This document shows, one piece after another, positions 47,127 to 56,900 of a stretch of DNA of 64,000 nucleotides. Source of the stretch: Microbacterium endophyticum (GTDB lineage: Bacteria > Actinomycetota > Actinomycetes > Actinomycetales > Microbacteriaceae). The notes under the pieces were generated by a model that was not told where the DNA came from, searched no databases, and saw only the letters and a list, made by a program, of their open reading frames with translations. The DNA lies in the NCBI RefSeq assembly GCF_011047135.1, contig NZ_CP049255.1:558001-622000 (forward strand), read 5' to 3'. The first letter of the stretch is position 1. Every line of letters starts with the position of its first letter. The translations under genes and the position numbers were made by a program.

Positions 47127-48448
47127 TGAGCGGATTCGGTGGAACGCCTGCATCGCTGCGGTTCGGCAGAGAGTTCTTTCGGTCAGCGGCGATCGCCCGA
47201 GCTTTCACGCTGACGACTCTCGGCACCGCGTTCGGCATGTTTGCCATCGAGCATGTCGCTGGTCGCATCTGCCTCATCACGATCATCGTCGGACTTTGTT
47301 TGCTTGGCGCAGCAATACTTTGGGCGCGAAGCGACGATCTCGAACTACCGCGCCTTGTGCCGCTGTCAGTGCTTGCCTTCGTCGTTTGGGCACTCGCCAG
47401 CACGATTTGGACCCATGACACCACAGAGACGATCGTCGGCTGGCTCGCATTAGCGGCGCTGGCATTCTTGGGAATTGTCGCGGCTCACGTGCGCGACACT
47501 CTCCAGATGGTTCGCGCCCTCGGTGATGTACTGCGACTACTGCTCGCGATATCGCTCGGCATCGAAATACTCTCCGGCATTCTCCTCGATACGCCGATAG
47601 CGTTCCTCGGTGTCGAAGCCAACATCGCCGCCGGTGGACCCATTCAGGGACTCTTCGGTACTCGCAACGCGCTTGGCTTCGTTGCCGTCATCGCCTTAAT
47701 CGCGTTCATGATCGAGTGGCGAACATCATCGGTTCGATCCGGAGTCGCGATCGGCTCCGTTGTTCTGGCTGGTGTGCTCGCTGTACTTTCCGATTCACCC
47801 ACCGTCGTCGTTCTCGGCGTTGCTGTCGGTGCCGCGGCGCTCATACTCATGCTGGTGCGCCATACCGCCAGCGAGAATCGAAACGTACTGCAATGGACGC
47901 TCGGCGCAATCGTCGCAGTAGGGCTCGCCGTTACATACGCGCTGCGACATCAAATTATCGCGTTCCTCGGCGCGGGCAGCGACTTCTCGACCCGGGTCGA
48001 TCTATGGAACACCATCGAGCAGTTCGTGCGCATTTACCCCGTCCAAGGGTGGGGGTGGATGGGACCGTGGCTGCGCAACCAAGCACCGTTCAACGCGATC
48101 AACTACGTCGAACAAGACCACCACGCCAGCGCGCTCAACGCCTTCGTCGATGTGGTCCTACAGTTGGGCTGGGTGGGACTCGCGCTATTCGTCTTGTTGG
48201 CGGGGATCGCTCTGGTGCGTTCTTGGCTCGTCGCAAGCGTTCGTCGCTCGGTCGTCTACGCCTGGACACCGCTCGTCGTTATTGCCCTAACCGTAGATTC
48301 GCTCTTTGAGAGCTTCACTCTTTCGGGCTTTGGTTGGCTGCTGCTCGTCATCTGTGCCGTGCGGGCCGGGCAGTCGCGGTCATGGCGCCAACACATCAAC
48401 GACGAGCCAGGAAGCTCAGACCTTCCCGCAGCTCACGCGGCGGAATAG
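47126..48448 (+). CDS. O-antigen ligase/polymerase-like membrane protein (Wzy_C), copy 2
   Basis: A 440-residue paralogue of the preceding gene, with about 11 transmembrane helices and the matching motif RVDLWNTIEQFVRIYPVQGWGW (about 290-311) and HHASALNAFVDVVLQLGWVGL (about 332-352). The start ATG 47126 overlaps the upstream stop; GTG 47123 in the same frame is an alternative. Its last 16 bases overlap the convergent ABC ATPase gene. Two adjacent, divergent-in-sequence copies suggest different acceptors or a polymerase/ligase split. Confidence 0.85.
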   Translation: MSGFGGTPASLRFGREFFRSAAIARAFTLTTLGTAFGMFAIEHVAGRICLITIIVGLCLLGAAILWARSDDLELPRLVPLSVLAFVVWALASTIWTHDTTETIVGWLALAALAFLGIVAAHVRDTLQMVRALGDVLRLLLAISLGIEILSGILLDTPIAFLGVEANIAAGGPIQGLFGTRNALGFVAVIALIAFMIEWRTSSVRSGVAIGSVVLAGVLAVLSDSPTVVVLGVAVGAAALILMLVRHTASENRNVLQWTLGAIVAVGLAVTYALRHQIIAFLGAGSDFSTRVDLWNTIEQFVRIYPVQGWGWMGPWLRNQAPFNAINYVEQDHHASALNAFVDVVLQLGWVGLALFVLLAGIALVRSWLVASVRRSVVYAWTPLVVIALTVDSLFESFTLSGFGWLLLVICAVRAGQSRSWRQHINDEPGSSDLPAAHAAE

Positions 48449-49179
48449 TCGGCGTTATACCGGTCCAGCACATCGGCGAGCGGAGCATCCATCTCCAACC
48501 GCCCCTTGTCGAAGTAGATTCCTCGCGTGCAAAATCTCCGCAAGTCGCGCTCGTTGTGGCTAACGAAGAACAGCGTCCGCCCCTCGGCCAAAAGCTCGTC
48601 GATGCGTCGGTAGCACTTCTCGCGGAAGGCCTTGTCTCCGACGGCCAGTACTTCGTCGACCAGAAGAATAGGTTGGTCGAGCTGGGATACAACGGCAAAC
48701 GCGAGACGAACCTTCATCCCATTCGAGAGGTGTTTGTAGGGAGTCTCGAGAAAATCCTCGAGCTCAGCGAACGCAATGATGCCGTCGAACCGACGGGCTA
48801 TCTCAGCGCGAGCCATCCCGTGGAGTCCAGCCGTGAGGCGGACGTTCTCGCGAACAGTGAGGTCTCCGACGAACCCCCCGGTGATCTCGATCAACGGTGC
48901 AACGCCGCCGTGCACCCGTACTTCGCCCTCATCGGCGAGAAGCACGCCCGCGACGAGCTTCAATAGCGTTGACTTTCCTTGACCGTTTCGCCCTACGACG
49001 CCGATAGACTCCCCCGGCCTCACCGAAAAAGTCACGTTTCGTAGCGCCCAGAATTCACCCGGCCGTGAGCGCCGCGAGGCACCGGCAAAAAGGTCTTTGA
49101 TACTTCGCCGCCCGCGCTTGTTTCGGCGAAAGCGGATGCCGAGGCCATCTACCTCGATAGCGAGCGAAGCAGTTGACAT
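48433..49179 (-). CDS. wzt: Polysaccharide ABC exporter ATPase (Wzt / Rv3781-like)
   Basis: A 248-residue ABC ATPase: Walker A GRNGQGKSTLLK (about 57-68), signature HLSNGMKVRLAFA (about 148), Walker B ILLVDEVLAVGD (about 168-179) and the H-loop VSHNERDLRRF. It lacks the C-terminal carbohydrate-binding domain of O-antigen Wzt proteins, like M. tuberculosis Rv3781, which with Rv3783 exports lipid-linked galactan. The start is ATG 49179, just overlapping the permease stop (TGATG). It energises export of the glycan made by the adjacent transferases (inferred). Confidence 0.88.
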   Translation of the reverse strand: MSTASLAIEVDGLGIRFRRNKRGRRSIKDLFAGASRRSRPGEFWALRNVTFSVRPGESIGVVGRNGQGKSTLLKLVAGVLLADEGEVRVHGGVAPLIEITGGFVGDLTVRENVRLTAGLHGMARAEIARRFDGIIAFAELEDFLETPYKHLSNGMKVRLAFAVVSQLDQPILLVDEVLAVGDKAFREKCYRRIDELLAEGRTLFFVSHNERDLRRFCTRGIYFDKGRLEMDAPLADVLDRYNADYSAA

Positions 49180-49970
49180 CACAGCTCCTTCAACATGGGG
49201 CGCTCGAGCGACCGGAACGTGTACATCCCGAGCGCCAAAAAGGCAAGACTCATCACCGCACCGACGACGACAGTGAACGTGTTCCATTGATCAGGAAAAA
49301 ACCCCATGCGATACAGCGCGAAGATCCCGGAAAGTGGGTTGAACGCCGCAACCGCAGAAAAGGCGCCGGGGAGATTCGCGACACCGTAGATGATCGGCGA
49401 AGCGTAGAAGAGCGCCCGCAGGATGAGCTTCGTTGTCCGTTCGAGGTCGGACCACAGCACGCACAGCGGCGCGATGAGTAAACCCAGGCCGGTTAAAAGC
49501 ACGAGCTGGAGGATCATCGCGACGGGGAAGAGCAACAGCCCCCAACCGACGGTTGCTCCAGAAAAAACAGCGAACACGACGAGGACGGGCAGCGAGAAAA
49601 GGAATTCGATTCCCTTGCTCAAAACGATGCGATTCACCCAGATAGAGCGCGGAATTGACGTCGAACGCACGAGCCTCGCGTCTTTATTGAATGCCCTTGT
49701 GAAGTCGCTCACAGATGAGTTGAACCATACCCAGGGCAGGAGGGCGGTGATCAGAAAGACGATGTAGGGCTCTTCGCCGACCGTGCGGTGAAATACCTGA
49801 GTGAAGACGAACCAGTAGATACCGGTCATTACCAACGGGTCGAGAACCGACCACAGGTATCCGAGGGCACTGGTGGAATATCGCACGCGAAGATCTCGCG
49901 CGGAGAGTATCCACAATGAGTGCAGATACCGGCGCGAAGATCCGGGGGCGCCGACGGCTGCGGTGGTCAC
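49179..49970 (-). CDS. wzm: Polysaccharide ABC exporter permease (Wzm / Rv3783-like)
   Basis: A 263-residue ABC-2 type permease with six transmembrane helices; SVLDPLVMTGIYWFVFTQVFHR and PWVWFNSSVSDFTRAFNKDARLV are typical of Wzm/TagG proteins. Paired with the ATPase it forms a glycan exporter for lipid-linked polymer. The GTG start at 49970 has TACACT 7 bases upstream, so it is leaderless. It is divergent from the GlfT2-like gene. Confidence 0.88.
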   Translation of the reverse strand: MTTAAVGAPGSSRRYLHSLWILSARDLRVRYSTSALGYLWSVLDPLVMTGIYWFVFTQVFHRTVGEEPYIVFLITALLPWVWFNSSVSDFTRAFNKDARLVRSTSIPRSIWVNRIVLSKGIEFLFSLPVLVVFAVFSGATVGWGLLLFPVAMILQLVLLTGLGLLIAPLCVLWSDLERTTKLILRALFYASPIIYGVANLPGAFSAVAAFNPLSGIFALYRMGFFPDQWNTFTVVVGAVMSLAFLALGMYTFRSLERPMLKEL

Positions 49971-49977
49971 GATTTCG

Positions 49978-49983
49978 AGTGTA
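49978..49983 (-). promoter_or_regulatory. -10 element of leaderless wzm-wzt promoter
   Basis: TACACT on the minus strand, 7 bases before the GTG at 49970. Confidence 0.5.
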
Positions 49984-50040
49984 GATGCCCAAACGCCGTA
50001 AGCGAGCGTTCACACCCAGGGATCAACATGGCGCGCACGG

Positions 50041-50046
50041 TAGGCT
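50041..50046 (+). promoter_or_regulatory. Possible -10 of the glfT2 operon
   Basis: TAGGCT about 52 bases before the GTG at 50099. A -35 is not clear; a GGAG ribosome site at 50089-50092 supports a leadered transcript. Confidence 0.35.
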
Positions 50047-50098
50047 TCTCTCCGGCTCGACGCTCCCGACGCCTGTCTCACACGCAATCGGAGAACCA

Positions 50099-52009
50099 GT
50101 GACACACGTCCTTCAGAATGTTGTCTTCCCGCTCGAGCGGGACCCCGACATCCTTCCGCTGTATGCCGACCCCGAAACGTGGTCGATCATCGACGAGGAA
50201 CCCGTGCGTGTCACCAGCGTTGCTCACCTCGCGAACGTCCTTGACCGCCACAGAGCGCGCATCGCAGCAAGCCGCCGCGTCTCGTTTGCTTCTTACTTCA
50301 ACGCTTTCCCGGCGTCCTACTGGCAGCATTGGACGCCCGTTCGCAACATCTCCCTGACTGTGCGCACCACGGGCACAGCGACAGTTCTCGTCTACCGCTC
50401 CACCGGCGGCGGCATCAAGCAGCGGATCGAGACACGCGAGGTAACCGGGTCTGCCACGACGACCGTCGAGCTTGTGCTCGATCAATACAGCGACGGCGGA
50501 TGGATCTGGTTCGACATCGTGGCCGACCACGAAGACACGATCTTCGAGGGCGCGGAGTGGACGACCGAACAACAGCCCGTACGTGCGGGCAAGGCGTCGC
50601 TCGGAATCACGACCTACAACAAGCCTGGCTATTGCGTTGAAACTCTGGCGAATCTGGCTCAGTCGCCCGAAGCGCTTGACGTTATCGACCGCATCTTCGT
50701 TATTGACCAGGGCACTGAGAACGTTGAAGATCGCCCTGAGTATGCGGGACTCGCTGCAGAGCTCGGCGAGACTCTGCAGGTCATCCGTCAGCCCAACCTC
50801 GGTGGCTCGGGAGGTTTCTCGCGCGCAATGATCGAGACCCTCGATCGCCCCGACAGCGACTTCGTTCAGCTCCTCGATGATGACGTGCGCATCGAACCCG
50901 AATCAATCCGCCGCTCCGTGATCTTCGGCCGGTATTGCACGACGCCCACCATCGTCGGAGCACACATGTTCGACCTACTCGATCGACCGAAGCTCCATGC
51001 ATGGGCCGAAGTGGTCGATGATGTTCCGTTCATGTGGCGAACACTCTTTCAAGAGCGGATGCCGCACGACTTCAGCGAAGCAAACCTTCGGCAGTCTCCG
51101 ATGTTGCACATGCGGCTCGATTCCGATTACAACGGGTGGTGGATGTGCCTCATCCCCGTTTCGGTGTTGCGTGAGATCGGGCTTGCTTTGCCTGCCTTCA
51201 TCAAGTGGGATGACGCCGAGCACTGCCTGCGTGCGCGAGCTGCTGGAGTGCCCACAGTTTCGCTGCCGGGCGTCGCGCTCTGGCACGTCTCCTGGGTCGG
51301 CAAGGACGACAGCATCGACTGGCAGGCGTACTTTCACGCGCGAAACCGCATCGTGGCAGCTCTCCTACACTCCCCCGTTCCTGACGGCGGCACACTGATC
51401 CGCCACAGCCGACGTGTGGATCTCAAGCACCTCATGATGATGCAGTACTACCCGGTAGAGCTGCGTCACCGCGCACTCCGCGACGTCATGTCGGGTCCGC
51501 AGCACATGTGGAAAAATCTCGAAACGGCGATGCCAGGCGCACGCGCCGCTGCCAAGGACTATCCCGAGACCGTGGTCCACAAAGAAGCGGCATCCGTTCT
51601 GCGCTCTCGCCGTGGCCGGCAGGTGTTCAAGCGCCTCAGGCGGCAGCAATTCGACAGCCCAACGGGAATGCAACTTCGCTGGTTTACACTCAGCACGCTT
51701 GTAGCGCACTGGATACACACTCCCCGGCCAGAAAATGTGGCTCAGCCCGAAGTTGAATTCGGCAAGCTCGACGCGCACTGGTGGCGCATACCTCGGTACG
51801 ACAGCGCGCTCGTCAGTACCGCCGACGGGGCGGGGAAGAACATTTACACTCGCGACCGCGCGGCGTACCGACGGATGATCGTTGAGAGTGTTCGTCTGCA
51901 CCGGCGTTTGCGTAAGGAATGGGCGCGCCTCTCGCATGAGTACCGAGATGCATTGCCTGATCTCACCTCGGCCGAGACCTGGCGCTCCAACCTTGGGGTG
52001 AATAAATGA
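50099..52009 (+). CDS. glfT2: Galactofuranosyltransferase GlfT2-like (galactan polymerase)
   Basis: A 636-residue GT2 enzyme, one residue shorter than mycobacterial GlfT2 (637). Beta-sandwich N-terminus (about 1-165), GT-A domain with the metal-binding DDD at 260-262 (QLLDDDVRIEP), WDDAEHCLRA with Asp 371/372 (the catalytic base position in GlfT2), a Trp-His motif WHVSW (His 396, a metal ligand in GlfT2) and the C-terminal helical region that forms the GlfT2 tetramer. GlfT2 extends lipid-linked galactan with alternating beta-1,5 and beta-1,6 galactofuranose from UDP-Galf. Start GTG 50099 (GGAG upstream), not the earlier open frame. Coupled to the next gene. Confidence 0.9.
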   Translation: MTHVLQNVVFPLERDPDILPLYADPETWSIIDEEPVRVTSVAHLANVLDRHRARIAASRRVSFASYFNAFPASYWQHWTPVRNISLTVRTTGTATVLVYRSTGGGIKQRIETREVTGSATTTVELVLDQYSDGGWIWFDIVADHEDTIFEGAEWTTEQQPVRAGKASLGITTYNKPGYCVETLANLAQSPEALDVIDRIFVIDQGTENVEDRPEYAGLAAELGETLQVIRQPNLGGSGGFSRAMIETLDRPDSDFVQLLDDDVRIEPESIRRSVIFGRYCTTPTIVGAHMFDLLDRPKLHAWAEVVDDVPFMWRTLFQERMPHDFSEANLRQSPMLHMRLDSDYNGWWMCLIPVSVLREIGLALPAFIKWDDAEHCLRARAAGVPTVSLPGVALWHVSWVGKDDSIDWQAYFHARNRIVAALLHSPVPDGGTLIRHSRRVDLKHLMMMQYYPVELRHRALRDVMSGPQHMWKNLETAMPGARAAAKDYPETVVHKEAASVLRSRRGRQVFKRLRRQQFDSPTGMQLRWFTLSTLVAHWIHTPRPENVAQPEVEFGKLDAHWWRIPRYDSALVSTADGAGKNIYTRDRAAYRRMIVESVRLHRRLRKEWARLSHEYRDALPDLTSAETWRSNLGVNK

Positions 52010-52971
52010 GCGCTGCTTTCGACCCCGCTACAGCGACGATCGCAATTGTGACGTTCAACCGCTCACACCTGCTCTCGAAGCTGCTCGACAGCATTATTGT
52101 GATGGACCCGAAGCCCGGTCACGTCGTCATTATCGACAATGCATCAACCGATGACACCACTTCACTCGTCGAGTCATACCGCGATCGAATTGGCGCGACG
52201 CTCGTGTACCGGCGACTCGACGAAAACACCGGTGGTTCCGGCGGGTTCAGTGAGGGCATGCGCGTCGCGTACGAGCTGGGATCGACCTGGATGTGGCTCA
52301 TGGATGACGACGTCGAAGTCATTCCCAATGGACTCGCACGAATGGGCGCCTGGGCACCGCGTTTCAAGAGCATCCAGGGCCGTCGTTACGATTACGACGG
52401 AAGCGAGTTCTACTGGCAGTACCGCATCGCCGAGCCTCTCGGCATCCCCATCCCGTTCGCGCCTGCTGGGTTCGACGAGTCGGGCTTCAAACCGATGAAT
52501 TCGGGATGCTTCGAGGGCATGTTCATTCACCGTGACATCGTGCAGCAGATCGGTCTTCCTGATCCGCGTTTCTTCATCTACTGGGATGACCAGGTTTATG
52601 GCTGGCTTGCGTCACGCAAGACGCAATCGGTCATAGTCAACGAGTTTGTGCTCAAACGCACCCGCGAAATCAAACAGTGGGACATGGGCATTCGTCATAT
52701 GAATGCCTCGAGCAACGCTTACAGGTACTACATCATGCGCAATCGCGCGCACATCAAGCAGTACTACCGGTCCGTTGGCATTTACAACCCTGTGCTCTTC
52801 GGTGCAGGTACGGCGCTCACGTTTGCGAAAGAGCTCATCCGCCTGCTGTTCGTCGAACGCACCGTGCGTGGCACGAGTAATCTCATTCGCGGGATTCGCG
52901 ACGGGAGAAAGATTTCCCAGGATGCCAGTTGGCGCCCTATGCCCGCGCTCGATAGAGGAATGATCGAGTGA
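52006..52971 (+). CDS. GT2 glycosyltransferase, GlfT1-like
   Basis: A 321-residue GT-A transferase: IVTFNRSHLLSKLLDSI at the N-terminus, IDNASTDDT (about 44-52), the NTGGSGGF loop and DDDVEV at the metal site (about 102-107), WDDQVYGW (about 189). Length and NTGGSGGF/DDD pattern are close to GlfT1 (Rv3782), which starts the galactan on rhamnose; Rv3782 lies between the ABC genes Rv3781 and Rv3783, the same company as here. It overlaps both neighbours by four bases (ATGA and GTGA). The specificity is inferred. Confidence 0.78.
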   Translation: MSAAFDPATATIAIVTFNRSHLLSKLLDSIIVMDPKPGHVVIIDNASTDDTTSLVESYRDRIGATLVYRRLDENTGGSGGFSEGMRVAYELGSTWMWLMDDDVEVIPNGLARMGAWAPRFKSIQGRRYDYDGSEFYWQYRIAEPLGIPIPFAPAGFDESGFKPMNSGCFEGMFIHRDIVQQIGLPDPRFFIYWDDQVYGWLASRKTQSVIVNEFVLKRTREIKQWDMGIRHMNASSNAYRYYIMRNRAHIKQYYRSVGIYNPVLFGAGTALTFAKELIRLLFVERTVRGTSNLIRGIRDGRKISQDASWRPMPALDRGMIE

Positions 52972-53936
52972 AGCGACTAGCTCTCGTCGCCCACTTCAAC
53001 CCGCTCGGACGCGTCGCACCGCACGTGCTGCGCCAGCTCCAGGACCTTTCGCGAACATTCGATCGAGTCGTTCTCGCCTCCACGAGTACTTTCACGCCGG
53101 AAGATCGCACCGCGATATCTCCGTACGCCGAAATTCTTGAGCGCGCAAACGTTGGCCAAGACTTCGGGTCGTGGCACGAGGCACTCCAGATGACGGACTT
53201 CGCGGCCGACTACGACGAGCTGCTGCTCACGAACGACTCCTACGTGCAGCTAGTCCCCGTCGAGTCGATGATCACCAAAATGCAGTCACAACCGGTGGAA
53301 ATGTGGGGAGCAACACGAACCTGGCGCCGCGGAGAGCATATCCAGTCCTACTTCCTGTATTTCTCAACCGAAGCACTGAAATCTGCGACCTTCACTTCGT
53401 TCTGGGACCTATACCGTCCCGCGGTGGATCGAAAAGCAGCGATCGCGCAACAAGAGCTTGGCATCAGCCTGCAGATGCGTGAAGCGGGATTCCGGCTCGG
53501 CTCCTACTTCGAGCCGACGACCGCCGAAATGAAGCGTGCATCCAGACGCGGAACACACTGGCTGCAGCGTCGACGCCACCGGTATCCGTCAAAGTTCCTC
53601 GACCTCGTCGACAGCGACTTCGATGTATCCCGGCGCCGTGACCCGCGCGAAAGTCGCTTCCTTAACCCGTCGACCGTCTACGCAGACTCCGTCTTCGACA
53701 ACACGAGATTTCCTCTGGTGAAGTTCGACACACTCCGCTACGACCCCTATTGGCTCGACTCGGCCGCGCTGCTCTCGATGTGCGAAGCACGGTTCCCTAA
53801 CGAATTCGATGGGGTGCGCGAATACATCGACGCCACAGCTTCTTTCTACCCTGGGCGACGCTGGGAGAACGACAGCTCAAGCTCACTCTCTGCGCTGCAA
53901 CGCCGGCGAGTGGGCTACACATCGCGGCAGGCATGA
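52968..53936 (+). CDS. RgpF-like (rhamnan synthesis F family) protein
   Basis: A 322-residue protein of the RgpF family (PF05045): AHFNPLGRVAPHVLRQLQDLSRTFDRVVLASTS, then YDELLLTNDSYVQL, FYLYFS and FASFW-type segments, as in streptococcal RgpF, which acts in rhamnan chain or side-chain assembly. Here the acceptor would be the galactofuranan-like chain (inferred). The GTG start at 52968 overlaps the GlfT1-like stop by four bases and its own stop overlaps the next gene. Confidence 0.78.
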   Translation: MKRLALVAHFNPLGRVAPHVLRQLQDLSRTFDRVVLASTSTFTPEDRTAISPYAEILERANVGQDFGSWHEALQMTDFAADYDELLLTNDSYVQLVPVESMITKMQSQPVEMWGATRTWRRGEHIQSYFLYFSTEALKSATFTSFWDLYRPAVDRKAAIAQQELGISLQMREAGFRLGSYFEPTTAEMKRASRRGTHWLQRRRHRYPSKFLDLVDSDFDVSRRRDPRESRFLNPSTVYADSVFDNTRFPLVKFDTLRYDPYWLDSAALLSMCEARFPNEFDGVREYIDATASFYPGRRWENDSSSSLSALQRRRVGYTSRQA

Positions 53937-56900
53937 TGAAAGAGAACAAGGACACCCAGATGAACCGACTGCGTGAGATGAGTCGCCACCTTCGCCGTCT
54001 TCCCGTCGTGCGACATGCTCTGGAAAAAAGCGATCCACGTCGACGGATCGCGCGAATCATCGCAGCAGGGATCGTTGACCCCGTGCTCTACGCGGCTCAG
54101 CTCGGCGTCGATGAAATGAGCACGGCAGAAGCCGCCAAGCATTACATTCGCTGGGGCTATCGGCACGGCTACGCCGTCAATATTCTGATCGACAACTTCG
54201 TCCTCAAGCAGAATATGCCTGGCACTCCCCGTCCTCTCGCGTATGACTACATCGCAAGCGCGGAGTGGAACACGCCGGTGAGTCCCGTTTGGGATCCCGC
54301 GTCTTATCTGGCAGAGCACCCAGAAGCAAGACAACATCCCGGCGGCCCCGTGGGGCACTTGTGGGGGCGCGTTCAAAGCGACCCGCAGAACGTGAAGATA
54401 CCCATTCAGGATGCTTCGGGTGTGCGAACTGTCGCGTGGACAGATCTTTACCAGGATGCACTGCAGGCGATTTCAGCGTGGTCGGCCGCGCGAGCGGACC
54501 GCCGCCGCCGCCGCCCAAATTCATGGATGAAGAAACCGACTGAAGCACTGCCAGTCTGGGACAGTGCAAAAACGCAGCCCCTGGTATCCATCGTCATGCC
54601 GGCATGGAATAGATCTGGCGGGGTGAGAGTCGCGGCAGACTCAGTTCTTGCCCAGACATGGACGAACTGGGAACTCTTAATCGTCGACGACGGCTCGTGG
54701 GACGACACCGCGGCTATCGCTCAACTCCTCGCGCATCGAGACCAGCGCATTCGATTCATCCCTCGTGATCACAGCGGCGTGAGCGCGACACGCAACGCAG
54801 GCATTGACGCGGCGCGGGGCGAATACATCGCGTTTCTTGACAGCGACAATGAGTGGCAGCCGCTCTTCCTTGAGACGATGGTGTCGTCAATGGTCGAAGA
54901 AGGCGACACCGTCGCCTTCGCGACGATCGAGCTGGTGTACGAGGATCGCGTTGGCTATCGGCAAAGTGAGCCAACACATGACAGCTTGCTGCTCGGTAAC
55001 TCTGTCGATCTGAATTCGCTCGTGGTGCGCGCTGATGCCCTCACCGCGGCCGGAAACTTTGACACTGCCCTGCCACGCGCAGTCGACTTCGACCTCATTC
55101 TGCGGCTTGCGGAAAAAAACCGAATTCGGCACATTCCGGTACTCGGGGCTATATACGACAATCGCGAAGAATCTGCTGACCGCATTTCCACGACTGAGCC
55201 CATGGGGTGGAACACCTACGTGCGTCTTCGCGCACAAGTCTCCTGGGATGAGCTGCGTGAAAAAGAGCTACTTGCAGGAACTCACGTCATCGCGATCTTG
55301 AATCGGCGCGACGAAAACATCAGTCACAAGTTGAAAGAGCTTCTTCTACTTTCCGAGGATCCGTCATTCAGCGTGCTCGTGGCGTTCATCGCTCCCACCC
55401 GAGAGGAGTGGATGTCGGGGGCGGCAGCACGTCTCGGACGCCCAGACCTCGACACACAGCTTTTTGTCGAGCGCGAGTCCTTTTCGTACGCAGTGAACAT
55501 GTGTCTGACGAAGGTGCGCCGAACTGGAACGCTGGTCCTTGGCCCTCGCGCGCTCTTTGATGCCGATTCCGTCCGGAAGCTGGCCAACGCAGCAGAACCG
55601 ACGTCGCGACGAGTGGTCATACCTACCAACGTCACACCCCAAGGAGTGTTGGTCGGCGTCGGATCGGTGCAGCCCAAGCGCGGCGCGGCGCCCGAGCCGA
55701 TCCTGTCGGGCCACCCCCTTTCTGACGCCAAGGCTTTAGGGACGACCCACAAGATTCCAGCTCTCCACGGCGAGTCTTTCGCTATGCCGACAGCTGATCT
55801 CGTCAAAGTGCAGGGACTTTCGCCACTGCTTTATAACCAGTTCGAGCTGCCTGCCCTTTCGTCGGCGCTGAGTGCAGAGTGGCCTGACTACGAATTCGTC
55901 GTCCGAACTGACGTCGTGTGGCGTCAGTTCGAAAACGGCACCCCTCCGCGCGTTGATCCGATGGGTAACCTCAGAGCGCTAACCACTCTCATGCCCGAGG
56001 CACTGGGTGATGCTGCTGAACTTTATGCGGAGCTCGGCCAAAAACTCGCGCATTGGGAGTATCTCACCGCTGCAGACGGTGAGTCCCGGATGCGGCCTGT
56101 GATCCACCGTGCAATCGCAACCTCGTCGAGTATTCCGCGCCTGCGATGGGCGTTGAAGATCGCCTCGCCCTTCGGGCCGGTGGGCGAAACCTGGGGTGAC
56201 ACACACTTCGCGCGCTCGCTGGCGCGCGCTCTAGAACGCCTAGGACAAGAAGTCGTCATCGATTACCACGATGCACACAGTCGGGAGACCGCGTACATTG
56301 ACGATGTCAGTCTCGTGATCCGAGGTCTCGACGTGCACGTCACTCCCACCGCGGGGATCAATATGCTCTGGGTCATCAGCCACCCCGAGATGGTCACCCG
56401 AGCCGAAGCAAGCAAGTTTGACTTAGTGTTTGCCGCATCGGACTCATGGGCTCGAAGACAATCGAGCCGTTGGGGTCGCACTGTGACACCGCTTCTGCAG
56501 TGCACTGATCCAGAACTATTCCGCCCAACACAGCGGACACGAACGCAAGACATCGTTTTCGTGGGCAACAGCAGACACATCGCTCGCCCGGCAGTGCTCG
56601 AACCACTGCGGGCAGGCATTCCCCTGGTCGTCTACGGCGGCGACTGGGAGCAGTTCATCTCCCCCGACTCGATCGCAGCGACGAGCGTTCCGAACGCGGA
56701 AGTTCCCGCGCTCTACGAATCTGCATCAGTCGTCCTGAACGACCATTGGCGTGATATGCAGCGCGAAGGGTTTATGTCCAACCGCCTATTCGATGTCGTG
56801 GCTGCCTGCGGGCGTGTCCTCAGCGACCGTGTCGACGGGATCGACAAGGTATTCGGAAAAGCAGTGGCGACGTACAACTCACCGGCAGAGCTCGTGTCGA

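Noticed and set aside
49905..49916. A further DnaA-box-like TATCCACA
   Set aside because: It is inside the wzm coding region and lacks the first consensus base.
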